Below are positions 26,332 to 32,672 of a stretch of 44,615 nt of DNA, piece by piece. The translations under genes were made by a program, and so were the position numbers. The notes beneath the pieces were generated by a model, which was not told where the DNA came from, made no database searches, and saw nothing but the letters and a program-made list of their open reading frames with translations. Origin of the DNA: a virus. The stretch is from positions 1-44,615 of IMG/VR virus record IMGVR_UViG_3300000956_000015, one strand, 5' to 3'. Numbering within the stretch: position 1 is the stretch's first letter; each line of letters starts with the position of its first letter.

Positions 26332-26915
26332 GACAACGTCTCTAGGCGCACGCGCAGCCGCTCAAGGAACCGCTCTTTCAAGCCGTCGTCGATCTCGACC
26401 AGGATGTCGACGGTCGCCGACTCCACCGCGCGCATGCGCTCCATCGACATGATGCGTTCGTGGTTGTCCATCAGGGTTTTGCACATGACGTTGCAGGTGG
26501 TCAGCACTTCCTTGGCCTCGCGGATGTTGCAGCCTTCACGCAGGTGGCCGTTGGGGAACACGTGCTGCCGCAGGTTCTGCACCGCGACGATCTGCAGGCC
26601 GATCTCGTCGGCCAGCGAGAAGTCGGCGCCGTAGCCTTGGCCGGTGACTTCTAAAGTTCCCGCCGGCAGGGCCGATACCAGCTTGTGCAGTTGCTCCTTG
26701 CTCAGGCGCGGCAGGAAGTCGTGGATGAACACGTGCAGGCCGGTGGCGGTGCGGCCCATGTCCGTCTCACCGAAGTTGGCCGAGCGCGGGCTGATGCCCA
26801 CGATCGGACCTTCCAGCACGTCCGGCATCGGCTGCAAGCCTTCGCTCTTGGGCGGCTCGGGCGGGGGTTTGAGCACGGCCGGCGCGTCGAAATCCGACAG
26901 ATCAGAAGCCGCCAT
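26328..26915 (-). CDS. Terminase small subunit candidate
   Basis: A 195-residue protein, ATG 26915, overlapping both neighbours (14 bp upstream, 4 bp downstream). It precedes the large terminase gene, where the DNA-recognition subunit is found. The N-terminus is Pro-rich and disordered (KPPPEPPKSEG). Then comes a helical core: FIHDFLPRLSKEQLHKLVSA and later NIREAKEVLTTCNVMCKTLM, with a C-terminal long basic helix (LKERFLERLRVRLE) suited to oligomerisation. No clear Nu1-type winged helix was recognised, so assignment is by position. Confidence 0.55.
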   Translation of the reverse strand: MAASDLSDFDAPAVLKPPPEPPKSEGLQPMPDVLEGPIVGISPRSANFGETDMGRTATGLHVFIHDFLPRLSKEQLHKLVSALPAGTLEVTGQGYGADFSLADEIGLQIVAVQNLRQHVFPNGHLREGCNIREAKEVLTTCNVMCKTLMDNHERIMSMERMRAVESATVDILVEIDDGLKERFLERLRVRLETLS

Positions 26916-27276
26916 GGAAGCGCCCCGCTGTTTTTCGGAGGACGTCGCCGTTGCAGATCCGCACGTCGTCCGGGTCCAGGTAGTTGGTCAGCATCAGGAG
27001 CACGGGTTGCGGCTCGACGGTGTAGGCGATCTTCGAGCGCACCATGATGGTTTCGCGCTGCAGCTCGAACTGCACCCAGCCGCAGGCGTTGGCCTGCGCC
27101 ATGAATTCGTGGCGTCCGCGGCCGTCCGCTGAGATCGCGTCGGTGAGCAGGGTCAGGCCGGACAGGATCTCCAGCCATTGGGCGTAGGCCCGCCAGCCGC
27201 ACAGCACGGCCGGGTTGAAGGGGAGTTTGATAAGGCTGGCCGCAAGCTTCTGGAACGCCTCTTCTTCAGCAGACAT
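26902..27276 (-). CDS. First gene of the packaging/head operon, unknown
   Basis: A 124-residue protein. ATG 27276 is preferred because the longer frame (to 27429) runs through the control region and has a random look. The start site has AAGGCTCGGGA before it, a weak ribosome site. It is mixed helical: AFQKLAASLIKLPFNPAV, GWRAYAQWLEILSGLTLL, then FELQRETIMVRSKIAYTV and LLMLTNYLDPDDVRIC. I do not recognise a family. Overlap with the terminase small gene suggests a packaging-related role, for instance a second DNA-binding or cos-region factor. Confidence 0.5.
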   Translation of the reverse strand: MSAEEEAFQKLAASLIKLPFNPAVLCGWRAYAQWLEILSGLTLLTDAISADGRGRHEFMAQANACGWVQFELQRETIMVRSKIAYTVEPQPVLLMLTNYLDPDDVRICNGDVLRKTAGRFHGGF

Positions 27277-27492
27277 TCCCGAGCCTTGGCCGGTGCGAGA
27301 AATCACACTGGACTGTGACAAGAGAGACCCCCAAGGTTTTGCAAGGGCCGGTGCTACAGTGTCATCACTGACGGCGGGCCTGTTCTTGGGCCTCTGACTG
27401 CAAGCTGCACTCGGCTTGACTTGCCTCAAAAGTGGGGCAAGGTAAATTCCAGTATAGGTCTGGTTCTGTTTTTCCTTGCCCAGGAGGGCAAA
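27277..27492. promoter_or_regulatory. Divergent control region with paired half-sites
   Basis: A 216-bp gap between the structural operon (minus) and the 27493 gene (plus). It holds CTTGCC (27420-27425) and GGCAAG (27436-27441), a perfect 6-bp inverted repeat with 10-bp centre; a second pair TTGCCC (27476-27481) and GGGCAA (27486-27491) lies 40-55 bp away. A minus-strand TATACT (27456-27451) is a good -10 but has no matching -35, as in activated late promoters. A cos-type packaging site would be expected near here, but I cannot see one. Confidence 0.45.
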
Positions 27493-27759
27493 ATGGGAGA
27501 GTCACGCAAGGCGGACAATGTGGTGCGGATACAACGCCGAGACGGCTTTGTGAAGAGGATCGAACTGTTCGTGAGCCTACAATTCCCAACCGAAGAATTC
27601 ATCAACACCCGAGGCGAAGCGATCCTGTTCAACCAGCGTTATCGCTATTTCCGGGTGCGCGTTGACGGGTTCTGGCATCCGCGCGGGGCACGGCTGCTGT
27701 ACAGCAAAGCCCAGTGTCGGGCGCTGATCCAACGGGAGATTTTCAATGAAGCTGACTGA
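27493..27759 (+). CDS. Small basic protein, first gene of the plus pair
   Basis: An 88-residue protein; ATG 27493 has AGGAGG 5 nt upstream, so a more distant TTG start is rejected. It is basic: ADNVVRIQRRDGFVKRIE, then EILFNQ-like AILFNQRYRYFRVRVDGFW and YSKAQCRALIQREIF. The alternating strands (RYRYFRVRVDG) suggest a small barrel. Its ribosome site lies inside a hairpin (TTGCCC-AGGA-GGGCAA) that has the shape of a CsrA site; the phage encodes a CsrA homologue. It overlaps the next gene by 14 bp. Function is unknown. Confidence 0.6.
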   Translation: MGESRKADNVVRIQRRDGFVKRIELFVSLQFPTEEFINTRGEAILFNQRYRYFRVRVDGFWHPRGARLLYSKAQCRALIQREIFNEAD

Positions 27760-28135
27760 CTACGTGGGCGCGCAAATGCTCGGCCCGCGCCGGGGCCTGT
27801 TCAATGGCTGGCGGATGTTGGTGTGGGGGTTGTGGGCACTGCTGGTCAAACCGGAACGCTTTCAGGTCGACGATGAGGATATTGAAATGGGCACGGGCGG
27901 GGGGCAGTTGCGCAAACTGGTCGGCGGCGTGCTGATGATCGTGGCCGGGGTCGGGCGGGTGTTTTTCAGTCTGTTCGGCATCACGTTGCTGCTGGCGTTC
28001 TTCGTGCTGTCACCCTTCGGCGTGCTGATCCTGCGCCTGGTCGCCAACCTGCGCGCCCGCCGCAACCTGCAGCGCCACGCCCGAAAGGTGGCCGCCGCGC
28101 GCGCCGATCTGGCCAACCGGACCCCGCCTCACTGA
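27746..28135 (+). CDS. Membrane protein, possible lysis or superinfection factor
   Basis: A 129-residue protein with ATG 27746 overlapping the preceding gene by 14 bp. The N-terminus is basic with a weak hydrophobic stretch (RMLVWGLWALLV). Residues about 58-97 form two closely packed hydrophobic segments (GGVLMIVAGVGRVFFSLFG and ITLLLAFFVLSPFGVLILRL), followed by an arginine-rich tail (ANLRARRNLQRHARK). This is a typical small inner-membrane protein. It converges with the lysis cassette, so it could be a holin-like or membrane regulator, but it is not on the lysis strand; a role in superinfection exclusion is equally possible. Confidence 0.55.
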   Translation: MKLTDYVGAQMLGPRRGLFNGWRMLVWGLWALLVKPERFQVDDEDIEMGTGGGQLRKLVGGVLMIVAGVGRVFFSLFGITLLLAFFVLSPFGVLILRLVANLRARRNLQRHARKVAAARADLANRTPPH

Positions 28136-28149
28136 GGCGGGACGGGGTC
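28120..28149. terminator. Bidirectional hairpin between convergent genes
   Basis: CCGCCTC/GAGGCGG with a 3-nt loop, extended by outer GACC/GGTC pairs, spans the convergent gene ends (28135 plus, 28129 minus). No T run follows on either side. It probably separates the two opposing transcripts. Confidence 0.55.
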
Positions 28150-28458
28150 GATGTAGCCGATGTGTTCCTTGCTCTTGTCGCCGCCGGGGCGCATGCGCTG
28201 GGTGTTCGGGTCCTTGAACCAACCCTGCGGTTCGTCATCCTTTTCCGGGTCGAACGCCTGCATGGCGGCGACTGCCTCGGTCACGCTGGTGTAGCAGTAG
28301 CAGGCCTCGAACCCGCAGTAGTCGAGGTTGTAGTACAGCCGCCCCTTGCCATAGGTCATGCTGGACACCGCCATCCAGGTGCCGTCCTCCAGCTTACGGG
28401 CGTGCACGTAACCCATGGCCAGCACCTGCGCTTCGGTAAGTTCTGCTCGCATCCGCAT
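28129..28458 (-). CDS. Small protein at the end of the lysis cassette
   Basis: A 109-residue protein. ATG 28458 overlaps the upstream stop (TGATG) and is chosen over the ATG in the longer frame. It has a short helix (AELTEAQVLAMGYVHARK) then strands WMAVSSMTYGKGRLYYNLDY and a Cys pair in YCGFEACYCYTSV, then a helix AVAAMQAFDPEKDD. The composition suggests a compact alpha/beta domain. I do not recognise a family. Lysis-cassette membership is from position and coupling; it could also be a late regulator. Confidence 0.55.
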   Translation of the reverse strand: MRMRAELTEAQVLAMGYVHARKLEDGTWMAVSSMTYGKGRLYYNLDYCGFEACYCYTSVTEAVAAMQAFDPEKDDEPQGWFKDPNTQRMRPGGDKSKEHIGYIDPVPPQ

Positions 28459-28787
28459 CAGACACCCGAAAAGCGGCGGGTAGCGTAGTCCGAGCATTCC
28501 TGCAGCACCGCCGTCGCCCACAGTTGCGCTGCGTCACCTCCCTCTGCGGCTTTGCGCAAGAACATCTGCATCACCATATGGCTCGCGGCGTACATCGCTT
28601 GTTCCGTTTCCTGGATCTGACGCAGGCTGGCCGAAGGTGGGATGCACCCCACTTGATAGGCCTGGACCATGTCGGCAATGGTCTGTGCGCGATCCAGCAG
28701 GGCGCGCATTTCCCGGTTCCGGCGGGACAGCTCGGGGTCGTTGTTCAAGGTGTCAGCGGCCCGGCGGGCAATGTCTTCGGGGGTCAT
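28458..28787 (-). CDS. Small helical protein downstream of endolysin
   Basis: A 109-residue protein, ATG 28787 with AAGGGA upstream, 24 bp after the endolysin stop. Entirely helical in appearance: MTPEDIARRAADTLNNDPE, LSRRNREMRALLDRAQTIAD and TEQAMYAASHMVMQMFLRK, ending ECSDYATRRFSGV. No membrane segment or signal peptide is visible, so it is neither an obvious holin nor a spanin. Possible roles include a lysis regulator; this is inference only. Confidence 0.5.
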   Translation of the reverse strand: MTPEDIARRAADTLNNDPELSRRNREMRALLDRAQTIADMVQAYQVGCIPPSASLRQIQETEQAMYAASHMVMQMFLRKAAEGGDAAQLWATAVLQECSDYATRRFSGV

Positions 28788-28811
28788 GGGTACGTCCCTT
28801 GTCGGGTGGGC

Positions 28812-29399
28812 TTAGGCGGCGATCTTCACGCGGTTCATGGTCCAGCCAAACATGTACTTCTTGTTCTTCGGCCGGGCCTCGGTGCGCCCGAGATAGTACA
28901 CGGCTTGCTGACTGTTGAGCAGGGCCAGCAGGCACCGTTCACCCGCCGACTTGCGCAGTTTGAGGAACGCATCCAGGGCGATAAAACTCTGCGGGCCCAG
29001 GTCGCCGTCCGGCTTCAGCTGCGGGTAATTGACCTGGCCATCACCGTCAGGATCGTTCAGCGCGTTCAGGGCGCGCTGCAGGAAGGTCGCGGCCTGGCCC
29101 GGCGGCAGGTTGACCTCGATCTCGAACAGCTCGGCCGCCAACTCGCGGCTGCGCAGCAGCACGTTGTTGAAGTGCGGGCGGACGAAATACTCTTCCAGGT
29201 AGATCAGCTCGGCGGTGTCGCGCGGCAGGTCTTTCATCGCGCCCAGGTAGCCGTATTCGCGGGCCACGGCCTCGGTCACGCCCCAGCGCGTGGCGCCGCC
29301 GGCGTCATTCGGATCGATCTTGCCTTGGCCGTCGCCCTCGATGCCGATCAGCTCGTCGATGATCTTGTCGATTTCCGGGGTGCGCGTGATCAGGCCCAT
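28812..29399 (-). CDS. Endolysin (GH108-type muramidase with PG-binding tail)
   Basis: A 195-residue lysozyme-like protein, ATG 29399 overlapping the upstream stop by one base. The glycosidase part shows the family signature: IIDELIGIEGDGQGKIDPND with candidate catalytic Glu21 in the IEG motif, and DAGGATRWGVTEAVA. The C-terminal half (NLPPGQAATFLQRALNALND through DGDLGPQSFIALDAFLKL) matches the peptidoglycan-binding repeat found with GH108 lysins. It cuts the glycan strands of the host wall at the end of infection. No signal peptide was seen, so it needs a holin; none was identified with confidence. Confidence 0.85.
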   Translation of the reverse strand: MGLITRTPEIDKIIDELIGIEGDGQGKIDPNDAGGATRWGVTEAVAREYGYLGAMKDLPRDTAELIYLEEYFVRPHFNNVLLRSRELAAELFEIEVNLPPGQAATFLQRALNALNDPDGDGQVNYPQLKPDGDLGPQSFIALDAFLKLRKSAGERCLLALLNSQQAVYYLGRTEARPKNKKYMFGWTMNRVKIAA

Positions 29400-29689
29400 T
29401 ACGCCACCTTCTTCGCGGCAACCACCGCCGTCAGCTGACCCACCCGCTCGGCCAGGCGCTCCAGGCGCTGCTCGAAAATGTGTTCGAAAGCGCTCTGGCC
29501 TTCGCCACGGAGCACCGCCAGCGCGGCTTCCATGGACATCGAAATGATCAAGGGGTTGCTGCCTTTGGGCAGTTGCGCACGGTGCGCTTCGGCTTCGTCT
29601 CGGTGGGTGTAGACCCCGACAACTTCAAAGTCTAGGTGCAGTGCGTCCAGCCGGTATACCACCAGTGCTTCGGGTGTTTGCGCGCTCAT
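29399..29689 (-). CDS. Small protein upstream of endolysin
   Basis: A 96-residue protein; ATG 29689 is chosen over a TTG at 29713 because AGGGCA precedes it and the extra residues look random. It reads VYRLDALHLDFEVVGVYTHR, then ISMSMEAALAVLRGEGQSAF and a C-terminal helix LERLAERVGQLTAVVAAKK. The start may be a small strand-rich part, the end is a coiled-coil-like helix. It lies first in the lysis cassette, next to the endolysin. No membrane segment is visible, so a holin role is not supported. Confidence 0.5.
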   Translation of the reverse strand: MSAQTPEALVVYRLDALHLDFEVVGVYTHRDEAEAHRAQLPKGSNPLIISMSMEAALAVLRGEGQSAFEHIFEQRLERLAERVGQLTAVVAAKKVA

Positions 29690-30025
29690 GGGGTGCCCTA
29701 TCCATAGAATCAATCTCGGCCGTCTTGGTGGGTGTCGCGAGTCGCGGCCTTATGAAAAAGCGTAGCGCTGGATCGGAAAAATATTTTGCGTTGCTCGGAA
29801 ATCGAGGCAATACCCCCCCTAAAACAGGCCTTTTCGAGCCCTCAAAAAACTTTTTTCAAACTATTTTTCAAAAAGTTTTCACCCACAAAACACGCGGGCT
29901 TTATCGAAAAAGCTGTCCGATCACCCGGCGTTTTTGATGGCAGTTTTGTGAATGTCAAGGGGGGTAAAGACAGCGGCTCGGTTGTCTTTGACCCCAAAAG
30001 CTCCGTATCCTATTGACCAGAAACG
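29690..30025. other. A+T-rich non-coding region with strong hairpins
   Basis: A 336-bp region without a gene. It has a 10-bp perfect inverted repeat (AAAACTTTTT at 29846-29855, AAAAAGTTTT at 29870-29879) and a 12-bp stem with one bulge (GGGGT-AAAGACA at 29961-29972, TGTCTTT at 29983-29989, ACCCC at 29991-29995). No good sigma-70 promoter was found for the lysis cassette. The A+T content and hairpins point to a control or replication-associated site. Confidence 0.45.
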
Positions 30026-30055
30026 AAAAAGCCCCTGCTGTTAGGCGGGGGCTTT
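30026..30055 (-). terminator. Rho-independent terminator, minus strand
   Basis: GCCCC...GGGGC stem with AAA/TTT extension and five T following on the minus strand (at 30030-30026). It would stop leftward transcripts coming from the structured region before they enter the lysis cassette's leader. Confidence 0.7.
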
Positions 30056-30600
30056 ACGGGCTGCGGGGTGTTACAAGCACCTGCAGCCAAGGTCTCGGGG
30101 GATCTTCTGCTTTAGCGGGCGGGAGGGCGAGACGGTTTAGTCATTCTACGTGAACCTGCGTCACGTATTCAACTCTGCCTACCTCTCCCCATGAGCCTTC
30201 CGTCGTGATGTTTGGATCAAGATGGGGCGTTCATTCGCCTATTGGACCACGACGCGTAGCAACCACCCACAAGGGGATCTTCTCAGGGTGGTCGGTATAG
30301 CCGGGAGGTACGAACCTGGAAACAGGTCGAGAAGGCAACGGCAGGGCGGCGTATTACCCAGACACAGGCGCCGTCGACTGTCTCAAAACCTACCCCCGCC
30401 GCACGCCGAGAAGGGCCGAGGGCGCTTGTAACGCATAACCTCGAAGGTGCGGAACGCCAGCTGGGAGTGGGAGCCGGGAACGGAAATTCCCCACTGCGTG
30501 GAGCTGTAGGAAAGGCCTTTTTTCAAGGGCTGGACCTAGGGGCTCGCACGCCAGTGGGAGCAAAAAAGGTGCCACCGCGAGGGCGGTGCCGCCCTAGTGT
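30056..30600. ncRNA. Densely structured region, candidate large ncRNA
   Basis: About 545 bp with no convincing gene but many perfect short stems: GGCTGC/GCAGCC with inner GGTG/CACC (30059-30088), GTCTCG/CGAGAC (30092-30133), TACGTGA/TCACGTA (30147-30167), GGCG/CGCC (30226-30239), ACCACCC/GGGTGGT (30262-30292), ACCTG-GAAA-CAGGT (30314-30327), AGTGGG/CCCACT around CCG-GGAA-CGG (30466-30495), CACCGC/GCGGTG (30573-30588). GAAA and GGAA tetraloops are both on the plus-strand RNA, while T runs favour minus-strand ends, so the strand is undecided. It matches no RNA family I recognise. Confidence 0.5.
30562..30588 (-). terminator. Terminator-like hairpin, minus strand
   Basis: CACCGC-GAGG-GCGGTG stem followed on the minus strand by GCACCTTTTTTG (T run at 30567-30562). 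It would end a leftward transcript started in the csrA leader region, and may also form part of the structured RNA. Confidence 0.5.
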
Positions 30601-30643
30601 TTTGGCGAGGTCGGGCTACGCTGCAAAGACGACTTCCGAATTA

Positions 30644-30674
30644 TTCAGATTTCGTACAGGGCCTGTTCAGATTT
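30644..30674. promoter_or_regulatory. Candidate operator upstream of csrA
   Basis: Two copies of TTCAGATTT (30644-30652 and 30666-30674) lie exactly 22 bp apart, two helical turns, with a near-perfect palindrome ACAGG-G-CCTGT (30656-30666) between them. This arrangement fits a dimeric regulator binding site 80-110 bp upstream of the csrA start. No clear -35/-10 pair was seen. Confidence 0.45.
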
Positions 30675-30752
30675 GTATCGAATATGTAACGTGCCCCCGG
30701 AACCTGTATCGGCTGGTGTCCAGCCCCTACTCGAAAACAAGGAAAATGGATT

Positions 30753-30938
30753 GTGTTGATACTCACCCGCCGTCCCAGCGAAGTCATCATGCTCAACGAT
30801 GACATCCGCATCACCGTGATTGCCGTCTCTGGCATGCAAGTCAAAATCGGCATCGACGCGCCGAAAGACGTGGCCGTGCACCGCGAAGAAATCTATCAGC
30901 GCATCCAGCTGCAAAAAGCCGAAGCCGAAACCGCGTAA
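30753..30938 (+). CDS. csrA: CsrA/RsmA-family translational regulator
   Basis: A 61-residue protein starting with GTG at 30753, so the N-terminus reads MLILTRR exactly as in CsrA/RsmA. The pattern continues with [39 protein letters not shown] and QRIQ, keeping all hallmarks: Leu4, Arg6 and the C-terminal V-x-V-H-R-E-E-I RNA-binding strand with Arg44. Length matches the family (about 60). It is expected to form the swapped dimer that binds GGA in mRNA leaders. Its own leader holds ACAAGGA about 12 nt before the start, as in autoregulated csrA genes. It leads a 10-gene plus-strand operon. Carriage of a CsrA homologue on a phage is unusual and suggests control of host or phage translation. Confidence 0.93.
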   Translation: MLILTRRPSEVIMLNDDIRITVIAVSGMQVKIGIDAPKDVAVHREEIYQRIQLQKAEAETA

Positions 30939-30957
30939 CTGACAGGGAGGTCTGCGC

Positions 30958-31233
30958 ATGCAGCCATTTGCCAAGTTGTACTGGGCCGAAGACGTGGGCC
31001 AGGTGTTGGCCACGATCGACGACAATGACGTGATGATCCGTTTCGTTCCGCCGGGCTTGGGCGTGTCCGCCATACGCGCCTGCCTGCCCGATACCGAGGG
31101 CGGACACGCGAGGGCGGAACTCTTGTTCAGCCGCATCGACGCAGGGTTCGCGCTGGACCTGGTGCGCAAGGTGCTCGCGGACCCGGATTTCAAGCACCTG
31201 CTGGCCACGCCGAAAGGAATGTTCGATGCCTAA
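30958..31233 (+). CDS. Conserved-looking small protein after csrA
   Basis: A 91-residue protein with ATG 30958 and the ribosome site CAGGGAGG 7-15 nt upstream; that site equals the CsrA consensus CANGGANG. It starts MQPFAKLYWAEDVGQVLATI and later reads DDNDVMIRFVPPGLGVSAI and LFSRIDAGFALDLVRKVLA, a short alpha/beta domain. It overlaps the next gene by 8 bp. No family recognised; the position suggests a csrA-linked early gene. Confidence 0.65.
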   Translation: MQPFAKLYWAEDVGQVLATIDDNDVMIRFVPPGLGVSAIRACLPDTEGGHARAELLFSRIDAGFALDLVRKVLADPDFKHLLATPKGMFDA

Positions 31234-31636
31234 CGCGCCGAAGAAGCTGTACCAGGCCAAGGGCAAGGACGGCACCTACGAGTTCCTTGGCCGCAGCACC
31301 GGCGCCGGGACTGACCGGGGGCATGACGTCGAATCCTACCGGGACATCCACACCGGCCGGCTGTTTCACCGACTGCCCGATGATTTCGCCATCCGCATGG
31401 AGTGCATCGGCGAGCGGGTCGAATACCCTTACAGCGACGAGGCCGAATTGCAGCAGTGGCGCGAACTGGCCACAGTCGCGATGGCCACCAGCGATCCGTT
31501 CAACGCCAGTGAAACCGGCCTGTTTCCGAACACGTGGGAGGGCGACGTGGCCATCGTCGCGTACCTGATCAAGACCCTGCGCGAAACCATCGACGGTCTA
31601 CGCGGCGTCGACCAGGTCGAGGTGGCCGAGCAATGA
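31226..31636 (+). CDS. Small protein, possible DUF1653-like part
   Basis: A 136-residue protein, ATG 31226. An N-terminal segment YRDIHTGRLFHRLPDDFAIR resembles the short strands of small phage proteins related to DUF1653 (a two-strand unit with Y-R-x-x-x-x-G-x-x-F). A middle acidic helix (YSDEAELQQWRELATVAMA) and a C-terminal helix TLRETIDGLRGVDQVE follow. It is coupled to both neighbours. Function unknown; the DUF link is tentative. Confidence 0.6.
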   Translation: MPNAPKKLYQAKGKDGTYEFLGRSTGAGTDRGHDVESYRDIHTGRLFHRLPDDFAIRMECIGERVEYPYSDEAELQQWRELATVAMATSDPFNASETGLFPNTWEGDVAIVAYLIKTLRETIDGLRGVDQVEVAEQ

Positions 31637-32034
31637 GGTTCCTGCGCTACATGCTCACGTCGCACGTGTTGCTGGCCATCGTCGCCATCCAGGTATTCCA
31701 GCAGGTATGGAACCTCGCCGTGGACGAGCCGCTGTCCGGGTTCCTGATCACCCTCTGTCTTGCCTGGAAGCTGGGGTGTTTGGCCAGTGTTGCCGATTGG
31801 TACTCCCGCTGGGATCACCATGCAAAGGAAATACAGGCCGACATGGACGAGTTGGTGGAGTGGTTCGAGGGTTTGCCAGCGGAGGATCGCGAGGCCTTGC
31901 AGCCCCAATTCGCCGCGTCGATGGCCCATGTCACGACGACGCTCCAGAAGGTTCTGGAAACCCGCGACGTCGGCAAAGAGCCGATGACGTTGCGTGAAGG
32001 CCTCCCTTGGTTGTTTCGGTGGTCCTCCAAATGA
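31633..32034 (+). CDS. Two-segment membrane protein
   Basis: A 133-residue protein whose ATG overlaps the upstream stop (ATGA at 31633). The first about 50 residues contain two hydrophobic segments, TSHVLLAIVAIQVFQQVW and LSGFLITLCLAWKLGCLASV, then an acidic helix (AKEIQADMDELVEWFEGLPA) and a longer helical tail. This topology could fit a holin or a membrane-anchored regulator, but the gene lies in the csrA operon and not near the endolysin. It also overlaps the next gene by 4 bp. Confidence 0.6.
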   Translation: MRFLRYMLTSHVLLAIVAIQVFQQVWNLAVDEPLSGFLITLCLAWKLGCLASVADWYSRWDHHAKEIQADMDELVEWFEGLPAEDREALQPQFAASMAHVTTTLQKVLETRDVGKEPMTLREGLPWLFRWSSK

Positions 32035-32243
32035 TCGCGATCATCAACACCGGCGAGCGGGTCGGGGAGGGTCGCTACCGCTACCGCCTGCAGATCAACG
32101 ACAAGCTGATCACCGAGTTCACTCACAAACAATCGGACGGCCTCGGCGAATGCCTGCGGCTGGCCGGGCAGGCGGCGGACGATGCGCATCGGGCCGAGAT
32201 TGAACAGTTTCTCAAGGCCGCCGCCGAAGTGTGGCGCCAGTAA
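32031..32243 (+). CDS. Small protein of a type common in Pseudomonas phages
   Basis: A 70-residue protein, ATG 32031 coupled to the previous stop (ATGA). It reads MIAIINTGERVGEGRYRYRL, QINDKLITEFTHKQSDGLGE and ends with an acidic/alanine helix (DDAHRAEIEQFLKAAAEVW). The pattern 'Y-x-x-Q-I-N-x-x-x-I-x-x-F-x-H-x-x-x-D-G-L' is one I associate with small early proteins in pseudomonad phages. No function is known. Confidence 0.6.
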   Translation: MIAIINTGERVGEGRYRYRLQINDKLITEFTHKQSDGLGECLRLAGQAADDAHRAEIEQFLKAAAEVWRQ

Positions 32244-32262
32244 TTCACGAAGGAAAACAACC

Positions 32263-32670
32263 ATGGCGTTCAAGGTTCCTGAGCGTTTTCGCGTAACGAA
32301 TGGCCCGATGGCCACCAGCCTTGCGAAGCACGGCAACAACGGGGCGTTCCTCATTCCCCTGCGCGACCCCAACTCCAACAACGTGAAGATTGTGCGCGCC
32401 CTCGCTTCCGACACGGACAGCTGGGAGCATGTCAGCGTCAGTTTCCAGACCAAAACCCCGTCCTGGGACGTGATGTGCACAATCAAGGATCTGTTTTGGG
32501 GGCCGGAGGACAGCGTGGTGCAGTACCACCCCCCGCATAAGGAATACGTGAACTTCCACCCGTACTGCCTGCACTTGTGGAGGCCCATCGGGGTCGAGGT
32601 GCCGCGTCCGCCACACCATCTGATCGGCCCGTTGGCCACCCGTACCCCTGACCCTGATTTGGAGGCTTGA
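32263..32670 (+). CDS. Conserved phage protein of unknown function
   Basis: A 135-residue protein, start ATG 32263 with GAAGGA upstream; a longer frame is rejected. It carries the widespread uncharacterised phage signature: SWEHVSVSFQTKTPSWDVM, TIKDLFWGPEDSVVQYHPP and KEYVNFHPYCLHLWRP, a type I associate with a DUF7694-like family. It is compact and Trp/His/Pro-rich. The function is unknown but the family is common in early regions of many tailed phages. Confidence 0.75.
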   Translation: MAFKVPERFRVTNGPMATSLAKHGNNGAFLIPLRDPNSNNVKIVRALASDTDSWEHVSVSFQTKTPSWDVMCTIKDLFWGPEDSVVQYHPPHKEYVNFHPYCLHLWRPIGVEVPRPPHHLIGPLATRTPDPDLEA

Positions 32671-32672
32671 CC

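Noticed and set aside
24469-26634. A 721-codon open frame on the plus strand
   Set aside because: Antisense to the large terminase, whose motifs are intact on the minus strand.
27277-27492. cos packaging site
   Set aside because: A GpA-type terminase would predict one near here, but no recognisable cohesive-end or binding-site pattern was visible.
30162-30600. Group I or II intron, RNase P RNA or tRNA in the structured region
   Set aside because: None of the conserved core motifs of these RNAs could be placed on either strand.
30645-31208. A 187-codon open frame on the minus strand over csrA
   Set aside because: csrA is certain on the plus strand; the minus frame has no ribosome site.
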